DNA of 64,000 nt, taken from positions 4,102,001 through 4,166,000 of the forward strand of contig NC_019701.1 in NCBI RefSeq assembly GCF_000317065.1, written 5' to 3'. Positions 37,868 to 47,585 of this stretch are shown here, piece by piece (position 1 is the first letter of the stretch; each line of letters begins with the position of its first letter). The notes below the pieces were generated by a model. That model made no database searches, was not told where the DNA came from, and worked only from the letters and a program-made list of their open reading frames with translations. The stretch comes from Pseudanabaena sp. PCC 7367 (GTDB lineage: Bacteria; Cyanobacteriota; Cyanobacteriia; Pseudanabaenales; Pseudanabaenaceae). The position numbers and the translations under genes are program-made.

Positions 37868-38127
37868 CTATATGATATTTGCCGATCGAAATAGCTAAAG
37901 GACTGACCCGCAATCATTATTATTTCTGCTAGGGTTTTGTCAAGGTAGTTATGATGGGCAACTGTATTTTAAAATGCCTCCATAGCAAGCGATTTGAGCG
38001 ATCTGTTAAATATCTGCCCGTCAATCCAAAACCAACAGAGTGTTCGGCTTGATCCTGCCTTTACAATTATATAAGTAGAGTCTATTAGTTGAATGGTGAT
38101 TTTAGCAGGCGATCGCCCATAATTAAG

Positions 38128-38169
38128 CTAGTGCAATATTAAAAAGCTAGTGCAATATTAAACTAGTGC
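38128..38169. repeat. 19-bp period repeat
   Basis: CTAGTGCAATATTAAA starts at 38128 and 38147, with a partial third copy (CTAGTGC) at 38163. Confidence 0.85.
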
Positions 38170-38296
38170 GATCGGGGGATTTAAAAATTTGCTAATTGAG
38201 GCAGAATCTTACGGTAACCTGCTTAAATTAATCACTTTTTCTTTCTAGAATAAAGAATTAAAATAATTAGTAGGGTGAAGGAGCAAAACAGACACC

Positions 38297-38677
38297 ATGA
38301 AAAGCATTAATTTTCTTGCCAAAGTAGTTGCTAGCAGCATTGTTTTAATCGCAGTGGGCATAATCACCGCACCGATCGCTAGAGCCGATACCGATGATGA
38401 TCAGGTTCGTGCTGGTGATGGTAATCCCTATGATAGTACGCCCCTATCCCAGCAAACCTTGAATGACTTTAGCCGCACCAATCGATCCAACTATTCGATC
38501 GATGGCTCTGATAGTGGCTTGAACTTCACTGACATTATCCACAACCACAATCTTTTTGGTGGCACCACTCCATCCCAATTCCGCAGCAAGAGTTCGGATT
38601 CAATCAACAGCACGATCGAAGAATTTAGAGCCCAGCAACGCGAGCAAATGGTGGATGCTGAATCTACCGTAAATTAA
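38297..38677 (+). CDS. Secreted hypothetical protein
   Basis: I do not recognise the family. The 126-residue protein has a clear Sec signal peptide (MKSINFLAKVVASSIVLIAVGIITAPIARA) with a cut expected after ARA at residue 30. The mature part is acidic and polar, rich in Asp, Ser and Asn, without cysteine. It contains SDSGLNFTDIIHNHNLFGGTTPSQFRS and ends in a helical EEFRAQQREQMVDAES segment. Similar short secreted proteins occur in cyanobacteria. AAGGAG lies about 13 bases before the ATG, a long but usable spacing. It converges on the Hsp70 gene. Confidence 0.7.
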   Translation: MKSINFLAKVVASSIVLIAVGIITAPIARADTDDDQVRAGDGNPYDSTPLSQQTLNDFSRTNRSNYSIDGSDSGLNFTDIIHNHNLFGGTTPSQFRSKSSDSINSTIEEFRAQQREQMVDAESTVN

Positions 38678-38737
38678 TTAATTGCTAACCAGTTGCCATA
38701 AAAGCGCAGCTTATCCTAGCTATGCCAGAGTTATTAG

Positions 38738-40321
38738 TTATTCCAGCTTAGCGATCGCCCCTTCCTTCACCAAAATTTTTTTAGTCAACAAGTCTTTAAC
38801 CGTAGCAGTTAAGACCCGTTGTTCATTGACCCGAAAATCCACCTCAATTCGATCCATCCCCTTACGCCCCGGTGGACTCAGATGGGCGATGCAGACCTGC
38901 TCATTTTGCAACTTACTCACCCGATTAGCCTCCAGCAAAGAATGAAAATCGGCATGGCGGCGCAGTTGGGTACTGGTCATGCGACCGCGATCGTCGTAGG
39001 CAATCTCAACTTGGGCGGTTTCAGCTACTTCGCCAATATCCAGACGGATTTCCTTCTGTCCCTCCCACACCACCTGTAAAACAACTGGCTCCAGGCGATC
39101 GCACGGGTATTTCACGCCCTGCTCAAAAATTGGATAATAAAAATGCTGTTGCTCACCGGGATCCCAGATCCTAATTGCATAGCTGTGGCGTAAATAATCT
39201 TCAACGGTAACAATCTGCCCCAGGGCGAGCGCCCCATGTGCCACTGCCTCAAAGGGTTTATCCAGCTTGACCCGCTGCCGACCAAAGTAAGAAATCACCA
39301 ACTGTTGGATCGCTGGGATCTGACAACTGCCACCCACCAGCAACACCTGGGCGATCTGATTCTTGCTAATTCCCTTACGCAGCGCGGTTTCAACCACCTC
39401 GTCCAGGGATTGGCGCAATTGTTCAAGGAGCTGTTGCGATTCCAGGATTTCCGCCAGCTCGGCGCGATTCAGGCTCAGTTCATAGGAAATAATATTTTCA
39501 TCATCAAACCAGCTTTCCTTCGCGCTTTCATGACTGGAAAGTTGAATTTTGAGCCGCTCCGCGATCGCCAGTAAGTTAACCCAGCCAATTTCCCCCACCT
39601 CAGCGCGGGTTTGGCCATTTTTACGCAACTGATGCTCCACAATCCAGTTGTCGATATCGATCCCGCCAATATAAGCATCGGACTTGGCGATCACCTCGGC
39701 TTTGAGCACCTGTTGCGATCCGATTGTGCCCGTGGTACGCACCAAACTAAGGTCTAGCGTGCCGCCACCAAAATCAACCACCAGCACCACCACTCCAGGT
39801 GCCTGCACCGCATAACCCAAGGCTGCTGCCGTGGATTCATCTAGAAGTTGGATCGGTGGCAAATCAGCGATCTCAGCAAAGCTCCGAAACCATTCTAAAT
39901 AGGCATCAAATGCCCCCACTGGCATTGGGAAAATCACCTTACTGGGTTCGATCCCCTTGGCCTTGAGCAATGCCCAGATTTGGCCTAAAAAAATCTCGGC
40001 GATGTCTTCGGAGGTGTAGGTATAGGCATCGATCGTGCGGGGCGGCGGCCTGAAATTGGCAGCTAGTTCGCGTTTAAATGCTTTGAAGAGGCGATCGGGC
40101 TTGGCATAACCCAGTCGTTGCGATCGCACCTGCTCACCAATCACAATGTTGCCCTGTTCTTCAATGTATACCAGGCTGGGAACCACATAGGCTTCACCAT
40201 CAGCGCTGTTGAAGGTGCGGCAAATGGTTTCAAATTTAAGGGTGCGAGGGGTTTGGGTAACTGGGTCTAAGGTACAGACAATGGTATTACTGGTGCCAAA
40301 ATCGATCGCTACGATGGTCAT
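38738..40321 (-). CDS. Noncanonical Hsp70-family protein
   Basis: This 527-residue protein is shorter than DnaK, which has about 640. The actin-like ATPase domain (1 to about 365) begins IVAIDFGTSNTIVCTLD and includes LLDESTAAALGYA, VVDFGGGTLDLSLVRT (near 185) and QVLLVGGSCQIPAIQQ, all nucleotide-binding motifs. After a linker a beta substrate-binding-like part follows (about 390-500), but the long helical lid is absent. That layout resembles YegD-like and cyanobacterial Hsp70 paralogues. The gene upstream in the same direction, 297 bp away, encodes a GrpE-like membrane protein. A functional chaperone/exchange-factor pair is my inference. Confidence 0.88.
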   Translation of the reverse strand: MTIVAIDFGTSNTIVCTLDPVTQTPRTLKFETICRTFNSADGEAYVVPSLVYIEEQGNIVIGEQVRSQRLGYAKPDRLFKAFKRELAANFRPPPRTIDAYTYTSEDIAEIFLGQIWALLKAKGIEPSKVIFPMPVGAFDAYLEWFRSFAEIADLPPIQLLDESTAAALGYAVQAPGVVVLVVDFGGGTLDLSLVRTTGTIGSQQVLKAEVIAKSDAYIGGIDIDNWIVEHQLRKNGQTRAEVGEIGWVNLLAIAERLKIQLSSHESAKESWFDDENIISYELSLNRAELAEILESQQLLEQLRQSLDEVVETALRKGISKNQIAQVLLVGGSCQIPAIQQLVISYFGRQRVKLDKPFEAVAHGALALGQIVTVEDYLRHSYAIRIWDPGEQQHFYYPIFEQGVKYPCDRLEPVVLQVVWEGQKEIRLDIGEVAETAQVEIAYDDRGRMTSTQLRRHADFHSLLEANRVSKLQNEQVCIAHLSPPGRKGMDRIEVDFRVNEQRVLTATVKDLLTKKILVKEGAIAKLE

Positions 40322-40618
40322 GTATTGTCCTCTAGCCTTTCTCCCAATTACTGCCTGCTAATACTCTACTGCTTTTTAATTTGGATAATTTGGAGGGGGG
40401 GTGATAATTCAAAACCGCTTAATTCTAACAAAAAAAAGCTCGAAATAGCTTACCGCAGGTCTTATGTATCATGTATTAGAAACCACCAATGGGGCAAAAT
40501 AAAATTGCGATCGCATTATTTGCAGTATCGATTAATTCTTTCATCCTGTACTGCGATCGGGCTAATTAATCTCCCATTTGAGTAACATCGCCATCTAAGT
40601 TTTTAACTAACTCTTTAA
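40322..40618. other. Spacer between GrpE-like and Hsp70 genes
   Basis: 297 bp, no terminator-like hairpin and no supported ORF. The Hsp70 gene could be read from here or from the upstream gene. Confidence 0.45.
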
Positions 40619-41260
40619 CTAACTTTCACCAGCTTTGATGGCGATCGCTGGCAATGTCCTACTAACCTTGGCCGGAACCAAGATCCGATCGCCACTGGCA
40701 CTGCGATAGCCCACAAACCGCACATACACGATCTCCCCTGCTTCAATGTCCCCTTGATCTGGTTCATGCAACTGGGGATCATAGGCAGTCTGTTGCCAAA
40801 CTTCACCGATCGGCTCAAACTGCCAAGCCTGGAGTAAATTATCGAGATTAGTAAACAATGCCACCAGGTTTTTGGCGGGCAGCTCAGGCTTAGCGATCGC
40901 CATTTGCCGCACACTTTGATATTGGGTTAATAATGGCTGAATTTTAGTAAAAGTTTCAACCCGATAATCATCTACTAATTGCTTTTTTTGCTGCTCTAAC
41001 TGCCCCCGCAAATCCAAGCATTCTTGCCTTAAGGCTTTGGCCTCTGATTCTTGCTGAGTTAATTGCTGGGCGATCGCCTCTTTTTCCGCCCGCAGCGATT
41101 CAACCTCCCCTGGCAGCAACTCATCGGGCTTGCGCACAAACTTCAGCACCGAGGAGGCAATCCTGAGCGCCAGGAAAATTAGCACCAGAGTCAAGATAAA
41201 ATCCTGGGAGCCAAACAGATCAGACCAGTTACTCAGATTACTCAAGGGGCTATCAGACAT
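40619..41260 (-). CDS. Membrane-anchored GrpE-like protein
   Basis: This 213-residue protein has an N-terminal membrane helix (about 21-39, FILTLVLIFLALRIASSVL), a long charged coiled coil (about 50-100) and a C-terminal beta domain (about 147-202). The last part (EPIGEVWQQTAYDPQLHEP ... YRSASGDRILVPAKV) lines up with the GrpE head pattern, in which FDPNLHEAV is followed by GYLLNGRVLRPAKV. GrpE releases ADP from Hsp70; here it would act at a membrane, with head and coil in the cytoplasm. The annotation rests on my reading of that motif. The Hsp70-family gene lies just downstream. Confidence 0.72.
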   Translation of the reverse strand: MSDSPLSNLSNWSDLFGSQDFILTLVLIFLALRIASSVLKFVRKPDELLPGEVESLRAEKEAIAQQLTQQESEAKALRQECLDLRGQLEQQKKQLVDDYRVETFTKIQPLLTQYQSVRQMAIAKPELPAKNLVALFTNLDNLLQAWQFEPIGEVWQQTAYDPQLHEPDQGDIEAGEIVYVRFVGYRSASGDRILVPAKVSRTLPAIAIKAGES

Positions 41261-41514
41261 GCTTATTTAGCCTGGATTAATCAATTGTCATAACGTTTGA
41301 TCAATTTAAATATGAGGGCTCACAATCTAGGCAGGGTATCTAATCGATCAAAACAGCAACCATCATAATTTTCATGGTGGACTAGTAATTAATGCTTGAA
41401 TCAAAGCGATCGACTTGATTAAGCAGCATTCTAACCGATTTGCCGAGTTTAATTAGAGTTTAATTATTTAGTTTATTAGTAACTAATTTATTAATAGCCA
41501 ACTATTTAAAGTAG

Positions 41515-41877
<363 letters not shown>

Positions 41878-42029
41878 TTACTACTTCAAACGGCTAACTG
41901 GAAATTGTGGCGAGGGTCTGCCACCAAGCAACACCGTTGGACTAATCAATCTAAACAGACAAGCTAAAAAATGAAGATTAATTCAAAGGCATTTAGTCAA
42001 CTCAGCAATGCCCAACAAATCTAAGTAAT

Positions 42030-42359
42030 CTAGCTACTACCAGTGAAGATAACTTCAGGAAACTTGCTTTGAGCCTCAGCCATTGGTCGTTTCCGGCCTT
42101 CTTCTTGCCAGTAATTAATTACCTCAGTGGCCTTGTTGAGCATCTCGATCCGCTCTTGATCAGAGATCCAAGGTTTGGATTCCATTTCGGTTTTAAGCTG
42201 ATCCCAAGCATCATCGCGGGGCCAGAAGAAATATTTCGTCAGGGGGCTGAACCCAGTGCCCACTACCTGATCTACGGCAATGGCTACATTATCCTCAAGC
42301 CAGAGGATTTTTAACATAAAACGTGGTGATACTGCTGTTTCTTCTGTTGTTGTCGTCAA
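42030..42359 (-). CDS. 30S ribosomal protein PSRP-3 / Ycf65, TTG start
   Basis: This 109-residue protein is a component of cyanobacterial and plastid small ribosomal subunits. The body [20 protein letters not shown] ... [28 protein letters not shown] ... [13 protein letters not shown] is the PSRP-3 pattern. The start is best placed at TTG 42357-42359: AGGAGG lies nine bases upstream (complement of 42369-42374), and an in-frame TAA sits between that site and the TTG. Starting at the internal ATG would remove 14 residues and leave no ribosome-binding site. Function in ribosome assembly or light-dependent control is proposed for the family. Confidence 0.92.
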   Translation of the reverse strand: MTTTTEETAVSPRFMLKILWLEDNVAIAVDQVVGTGFSPLTKYFFWPRDDAWDQLKTEMESKPWISDQERIEMLNKATEVINYWQEEGRKRPMAEAQSKFPEVIFTGSS

Positions 42360-42741
42360 TCTAATTTACCTCCTGGTGCGATCATCTCTATTATTTACGA
42401 TCTAACGATCGATTGAACGTTTCTTGTTTACTAATTTACTAATTTAGTTTGTTTGCTAAATTTAGTCATTCTTCTTAAACCTGAGCCAAATTGATTCTGA
42501 TTCAAGTATTAATTAATTTGACCTGCTGAGTCATTGAATAACCGCTTGCCTACTAGCTATTAAGTACCTAACTGCTATTAAGGTAAGTTAATAATTAATT
42601 AAGTAATAAAGGCTAGTATATTTCAGTGCTAAGACCTGAATTTAGCAAAATAATCGATCAACTCAATTATTCATAAATAGATTTATAAATAATATTAGCA
42701 ATACAATTAACATTCATTAACTTGCGATCTTAGACTTTAAC
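42360..42741. other. Divergent promoter region
   Basis: 382 bp between the divergent PSRP-3 and HAD genes. It includes TTTACTAA twice at 42427-42442 and a very AT-rich stretch at 42580-42720. The PSRP-3 ribosome-binding site AGGAGG lies at its left edge. Confidence 0.55.
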
Positions 42742-43596
42742 ATGGATAGTCTGTCAAACGTAGCCCTAATTTTTGATATTGATGGTGTAATTAGAGATGT
42801 GGCGGGTTCCTATCGCCGTGCCTTGGCCGACACAGTCGAGCATTTTACCGCTGGCAGCTATCGTCCTACGCCGGAAGATATAGATTTGCTTAAATCCGAG
42901 GGAATCTGGAATAACGATTGGGAAGGAGCGCAGGAGCTGATCCAGCGCTATCGATCGGGCAAAATTGCTGCTAATCATCTCGATCGTACTGGTGCTGAGG
43001 CTAATGAAGATAATTTAGATCCTGCTGCCCCCAAAATGCACCCAGAAATGCCCAAATATGGACAGATTGTATTGTTTTTCCAGCAGCGCTACATGGGACA
43101 AAATCCAGAGGATGTGGCCAATTGGACAGGGTATGTGACCGAGGAGCCATTGATCGCTAACCCAGACTATTTCCGATCGCTAGACACGGTAAACATTGCC
43201 TGGGGCTTTTTTAGTGGGGCAACCCGCAGCTCGGCTAATTATGTGCTGAGTCGATTGGATATTAAAAATCCAGTTCTGGTAGCAATGGAGGATGTACCAG
43301 GCAAACCCGATCCCACTGGCTTAATAACTGTCTCGGCAAAATTGGGCGATCGCCCTACAGTTATCTACGCTGGCGATACAGCCGCCGATATGCTGACGGT
43401 AGTTAAGGCCAAAGAAACTAAGCCCGACTGCAATTGGCTTGGTGTGGGGATCTTGCCACCCCATGTAAATGCTCGCCCTGAGGCCAAGCGGCTAGATTAT
43501 GCACAAATGTTGCGATCGAATGGTGCAGACCTGGTTTTGCCGAGTATTTTGGAGCTTACACCGGCAGCGATCGCCAACCAAATTGCTGCTAGTTGA
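42742..43596 (+). CDS. HAD-superfamily hydrolase
   Basis: This 284-residue phosphatase-like protein carries the nucleophile motif IFDIDGVIRD, with Asp12 and Asp14. Motif II is probably in GFFSGATRSSANY, motif III in EDVPGKPDPTGLI and motif IV in VIYAGDTAADMLTV, where the acidic residues bind magnesium. The layout matches the HAD-IA subfamily often labelled TIGR01548 in cyanobacteria. The substrate is unknown. It is transcribed alone, from the divergent region shared with the PSRP-3 gene. Confidence 0.85.
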   Translation: MDSLSNVALIFDIDGVIRDVAGSYRRALADTVEHFTAGSYRPTPEDIDLLKSEGIWNNDWEGAQELIQRYRSGKIAANHLDRTGAEANEDNLDPAAPKMHPEMPKYGQIVLFFQQRYMGQNPEDVANWTGYVTEEPLIANPDYFRSLDTVNIAWGFFSGATRSSANYVLSRLDIKNPVLVAMEDVPGKPDPTGLITVSAKLGDRPTVIYAGDTAADMLTVVKAKETKPDCNWLGVGILPPHVNARPEAKRLDYAQMLRSNGADLVLPSILELTPAAIANQIAAS

Positions 43597-44095
43597 TGGA
43601 TTTTTACTCAACCGATCAAGAATATTTTCGGATAGTGCAATCGATCGAAAGATCGCTATAAAAAAGATCGCTACAAATTGAAGGATCGGTAGTTGCAACG
43701 GAAAGGTTTCTATAATAGGTTTATTAACTTAGGTAACCCCGATCATCTAAATTATCTTGCAATTATCTTGATTGGGTATTTTCTAGTTGAATTAGATAGT
43801 TGAATTAGAAATCAGCCAAAGGTTAGCCAATATCACTGATTGCCCTAACAAAAACCTAAGCGTCAATTAGTTATCACCTAACGTTTTGTCAAACCAGATA
43901 TTGTGCAGGGTTGATATAACTAGTTGATATAACTAATAGTGATTGCACTGAAGATTGCGCTAAAGCGATCGCAATTCCTACCCAAGCAGTCAATTAAAGC
44001 TGAACTAGGTAAGACTAAGGTAATTGGCACAGCTAATTTGTTTGCAAATTTAATTTTTTACGAGTATCCCAAAGCTAAAAATCAACATAAAAACT
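43597..44095. other. Region upstream of thrS
   Basis: 499 bp. It contains a 13-bp period duplication (TTGATATAACTA at 43911-43922 and 43924-43935) and AAAGATCGCTA-type repetition near 43648-43675. No T-box leader was recognised, and none is expected in cyanobacteria. Confidence 0.5.
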
Positions 44096-45901
44096 ATGGT
44101 TGCAGTTGCAGAAATGAAGCCAGTCGAAATATTGCGTCAGGCCGACCCCGATCGCCTCAAGCGGATTCGACACACCTGTTCGCACGTCATGGCGATGGCT
44201 GTTCAAAAGCTATACCCAGACACTAAGGTAACAATTGGCCCTGCAACCGATACTGGTTTTTACTACGATTTCGATCGCCCTGAATCCTTCACCCCTGCCG
44301 ATCTCAAAAAGATTACTAAGGAGATGAAGAAGATTATCAAGGCCAAGCTACCGCTGGTATGCGAAGCTGTCGATCGGCCAGACATGCTGGCGGAGATTGA
44401 AAAGCTAAATGAACCCTACAAACTAGAGATCCTGGCCAGTATTCCCGAAGGCGAGCCAATCACCCGCTATTATCTGGGTGATCCCAGTAAGCTGGAAAAA
44501 CCCTGGTGGGATCTCTGCGAAGGCCCCCATGTGGAAACCACGGGCGATATTAACCTCAATGCTTTTTCATTGGAAAGTATCGCTGGCGCATATTGGCGTG
44601 GTGATGAGAAAAATGCCCAACTCCAGCGCATCTATGGCACGGCCTGGGAAACCCCCGAACAACTGGCGGCCTATCATCAACAGCAGGAAGAAGCCAAACG
44701 CCGCGATCATCGCAAAATCGGTAAGGACTTGCACTTATTTAGTATTCAAGAGCAGGCTGGCGGAGGCTTGGTGTTCTGGCATCCCCGTGGTGCGATCATG
44801 CGCAATATTATTGAATCGTTCTGGAAAGAGACCCACCAGCAAAATGGCTATGAGCTAGTTTCTACGCCCCATGTGGCCAACCTGGAACTGTGGAAAACCT
44901 CTGGCCATGATGATTTCTATCGGGAAAGCATGTTCCAGCCGATGCAGGTGGAGGAGCAAATTTATCAGCTCAAGCCGATGAATTGCCCCTTTCATGTGCT
45001 GATTTTCAAGGACTCATTGCACTCCTACCGCGATCTGCCTACCCGCTGGGGTGAACTGGGCACGGTCTATCGCTATGAGCGCTCTGGCACTATGCATGGT
45101 CTGATGCGGGTGCGTGGCTTTACCCAGGATGATGCCCACATCTTCTGTACCGAGGCGCAAATGGAAGATGAGATCTTGGGGGTGCTCGATCTGGCAGAAT
45201 TAATTCTCACCACCTTTGGGTTTGAGGATTATGAGGTGAACCTTTCCACCCGACCCGAAAAATATGTTGGCGACGAGGCGATCTGGGATAAGGCCACCGA
45301 AGCACTGCGGCAGGCTTTAGCTAAGAAAGGCTGGAAATATGCGATCGACGAGGGCGGCGGCGCGTTCTATGGCCCTAAAATCGACATCAAAATTGAAGAT
45401 GCGATCGGCAGGATGTGGCAATGCTCCACGATTCAGGTGGACTTTAATTTGCCAGAGCGATTTGATCTCGAATATGTGGGTGCAGATGGCGATCGCCACC
45501 GTCCGATCATGATTCACCGTGCCCTGTTTGGCTCGTTGGAGCGCTTCTTTGGCGTATTGACTGAGCATTTTGCTGGGGACTTCCCGCTCTGGCTCGCACC
45601 AGTTCAAGCCCGGTTAATTCCGGTGTCCGATGAGCAGCGTGATTATGCCCAAACCGTAGCCGAGACGATGAAAAAAGCAGGCTTGCGAGTTGAAATCGAT
45701 CGCAGTGGCGATCGCCTTGGTAAGCAAATCCGTCGCGCCGAACTGGAAAAAATCCCGGTGATGGCGGTGGTTGGCGGCAAAGAAGTTGAATCCAATACTT
45801 TGAGTGTACGGACGCGCAAGAGTGGCGAACTTGGGGCGATCGGCATAACTGAAGTAGTGGACAAAATGCAACAGGCAGTTAATAATCATGACTGGCTATA
45901 G
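44096..45901 (+). CDS. thrS: Threonyl-tRNA synthetase without TGS domain
   Basis: ThrRS charges tRNA-Thr and edits Ser-tRNA-Thr. The 601-residue protein starts directly before the editing domain (RIRHTCSHVMAMAVQKLYPDTKVTIGPATDTGFYYDF), so the N-terminal TGS domain of E. coli ThrRS is absent, as in other cyanobacteria. Class II motif 2 reads YRYERSGTMHGLMRVRGFTQDDAHIF and motif 3 HRALFGSLERFFGVLTEHF. Zinc-binding residues include Cys in MNCPFH. The anticodon-binding domain occupies the last 100 residues. A longer overlapping frame at 43939 is in another phase and unrelated. Confidence 0.97.
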   Translation: MVAVAEMKPVEILRQADPDRLKRIRHTCSHVMAMAVQKLYPDTKVTIGPATDTGFYYDFDRPESFTPADLKKITKEMKKIIKAKLPLVCEAVDRPDMLAEIEKLNEPYKLEILASIPEGEPITRYYLGDPSKLEKPWWDLCEGPHVETTGDINLNAFSLESIAGAYWRGDEKNAQLQRIYGTAWETPEQLAAYHQQQEEAKRRDHRKIGKDLHLFSIQEQAGGGLVFWHPRGAIMRNIIESFWKETHQQNGYELVSTPHVANLELWKTSGHDDFYRESMFQPMQVEEQIYQLKPMNCPFHVLIFKDSLHSYRDLPTRWGELGTVYRYERSGTMHGLMRVRGFTQDDAHIFCTEAQMEDEILGVLDLAELILTTFGFEDYEVNLSTRPEKYVGDEAIWDKATEALRQALAKKGWKYAIDEGGGAFYGPKIDIKIEDAIGRMWQCSTIQVDFNLPERFDLEYVGADGDRHRPIMIHRALFGSLERFFGVLTEHFAGDFPLWLAPVQARLIPVSDEQRDYAQTVAETMKKAGLRVEIDRSGDRLGKQIRRAELEKIPVMAVVGGKEVESNTLSVRTRKSGELGAIGITEVVDKMQQAVNNHDWL

Positions 45902-46131
45902 CGCTGTTTTTGCAATTCCTGGCAAGCGATCGTTAATTTAGCTCAATGCGGCTAGATTTACTGCGATCGCCATGCCTTAAATATTGGATTTCCCTGCTTC
46001 ACCTGCCAGCACATGATCGGGCTTAATTCTCAACTCAATATCTAAATTAAGTTAAGTAGCGATATTAAGTAGCGATCGAGATCTATTCCCTGGCTCACCA
46101 AATCCAATCGCCATCAGCCACAAAATGATTA

Positions 46132-47283
46132 ATGGAAAAACCAAACCTTAGCCAAATAGAAGGACTAGTCAAGAATCTTGATTTAGTCAAGCACATTGCT
46201 GAATCCGGTTATTGGGTCAGCACCAAGGAGCTATGTGCCCTTTTTGACCTGACGATCGCCACCGCCACCTCACTCGACACCAAGGCCTTAATGTATAAGT
46301 TTGCCTGGCGTAACTTTGTTTGTACCCATGTTGGTCGCCAGAACAACACGGTATTTTGGCAAATTACTTCCCAATCGGCAGAGGTATTAGATGGTTCTGA
46401 TGGTGTGATCGGTCAGCCCCGCACCAGCGATCAGATCGCAGTTACAACCCCCGACCCAGAGATGCTTCGCCAACGGCCAGATTTTCAGGTTGTGTTGCCA
46501 CCCCCACCCAAACCAACGGCTAAGCCAGATCTGGTGATTGCTGCTGCAAACATGCCCGATCACAAACACGCGCAAATTGCCCCACCGGCGATCGTAACCA
46601 ACCAAAGCCCAGCCCAGCCTAAGATACAGGCTGAACCCCAAAAAGAGCCAAAAAAAGAGCAACAATTGCGGGCACAAAGCGATTCTGATGATGGGGTATT
46701 GCCTTCATACTATGCCCTGATCGACAATTTTTTGCCCCAGCCCCAACTCGATCGCCTGCTTGCCTATGTGGCCGAGAAACAGGATCAATTTCAACCCACT
46801 ACCAATTCGGCCAAAGACCCAGGCTATCGCAAATCGCTGATTCTCTATAACTTCCCCGAATTCTCTGGCCTAATCCGCGATCGGATCCGGCAAATTATGC
46901 CAGGGGTGTTGAATTTCCTGCGGATTCCCACCTTTGAGATCGCCAATATTGAGGCTCAGCTCACCATGCATGGCGATGGCAATTTTTATAAGATCCACAA
47001 TGACAATGGCAGCCCCGAAACGGCTTCACGGGTGCTCACTTATGTCTATTACTTTTTTAATCAGCCCAAAGTTTTCCAGGGTGGCGATCTGCTCATTTAT
47101 GACAGCAAGGTTGAAAATGGCTACTATGTGGCAGCCAAGTCCCACAAGCAGATTCAGCCGCGCAGTAATAGCATTGTCTTTTTCCTGAGTCGCTATTTGC
47201 ATGAGGTTTTGCCGGTCAGTTGTTCTTCCAGAAAGTTTATTGATGGTCGCTTTACAATCAATGGTTGGATTCATAAAGCATAG
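46132..47283 (+). CDS. Two-domain 2OG-Fe(II) oxygenase
   Basis: This is a 383-residue protein. Residues 1-85 form a helix-turn-helix-like domain (LVKHIAESGYWVSTKELCALFDL ... FAWRNFVCTHVGRQNNTVFWQI). A Pro/Gln/Lys-rich linker spans about 90-185. The C-terminal oxygenase (about 190-380) has the iron ligands in YKIHNDNGS (His and Asp) and LHEVLPV (His), plus a basic residue in SRKFIDGRFTINGWI for 2-oxoglutarate. It resembles prolyl 4-hydroxylase-like enzymes. The N-terminal domain may bind nucleic acid or protein; the substrate is unknown. It is transcribed alone. Confidence 0.82.
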   Translation: MEKPNLSQIEGLVKNLDLVKHIAESGYWVSTKELCALFDLTIATATSLDTKALMYKFAWRNFVCTHVGRQNNTVFWQITSQSAEVLDGSDGVIGQPRTSDQIAVTTPDPEMLRQRPDFQVVLPPPPKPTAKPDLVIAAANMPDHKHAQIAPPAIVTNQSPAQPKIQAEPQKEPKKEQQLRAQSDSDDGVLPSYYALIDNFLPQPQLDRLLAYVAEKQDQFQPTTNSAKDPGYRKSLILYNFPEFSGLIRDRIRQIMPGVLNFLRIPTFEIANIEAQLTMHGDGNFYKIHNDNGSPETASRVLTYVYYFFNQPKVFQGGDLLIYDSKVENGYYVAAKSHKQIQPRSNSIVFFLSRYLHEVLPVSCSSRKFIDGRFTINGWIHKA

Positions 47284-47585
47284 GTTCAGGAACAGCCACT
47301 TGAAGCAACGATCGCGCCAGATCAATCACCAACGTCGATCGACGGTGATCAGACTTCAGACTAAGTAGAATACCGATCGAGATAATCAGACAAACTTAAC
47401 TGACATTGATAGTTCAAAAGAAAGTGATTTAGTGGTGTCATCTGTCCAAACTGATCGACTTTTGATAGTTAAAAATTTCGGTTCTCAATTCACTAACAAA
47501 TTTAATCAGGCGGCGACGGGAATCGGGGACACGATCGCCAACTCCATTAACTTTTTTGGCCAGGCGATCGCTTTAATACCAAAAA
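47284..47585. other. Convergent spacer, nothing recognised
   Basis: 302 bp between the ends of the oxygenase and VTC-domain genes. A 63-codon frame (47432-47623) overlaps the end of the VTC gene and looks non-coding. Confidence 0.45.

Larger units (their letters stand above)
37495..38296. other. Intergenic region packed with short tandem duplications
   Basis: This 802-bp spacer lies between the divergent DUF427 gene and a secreted-protein gene. It holds at least seven separate short tandem or near-tandem duplications with units of 8-19 bases (for example at 37527, 37726, 37757, 37801, 37841 and 38128). No ORF or RNA gene is seen. Confidence 0.75.

Noticed and set aside
40325-40585. 86-codon plus-strand ORF between the GrpE-like and Hsp70 genes
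   Set aside because: No ribosome-binding site, odd composition, and antisense to the likely leader of the Hsp70 gene.
43939-44226. 95-codon ORF running into thrS
   Set aside because: It overlaps 130 bases of thrS in another phase; the overlapping part is clearly a shadow.
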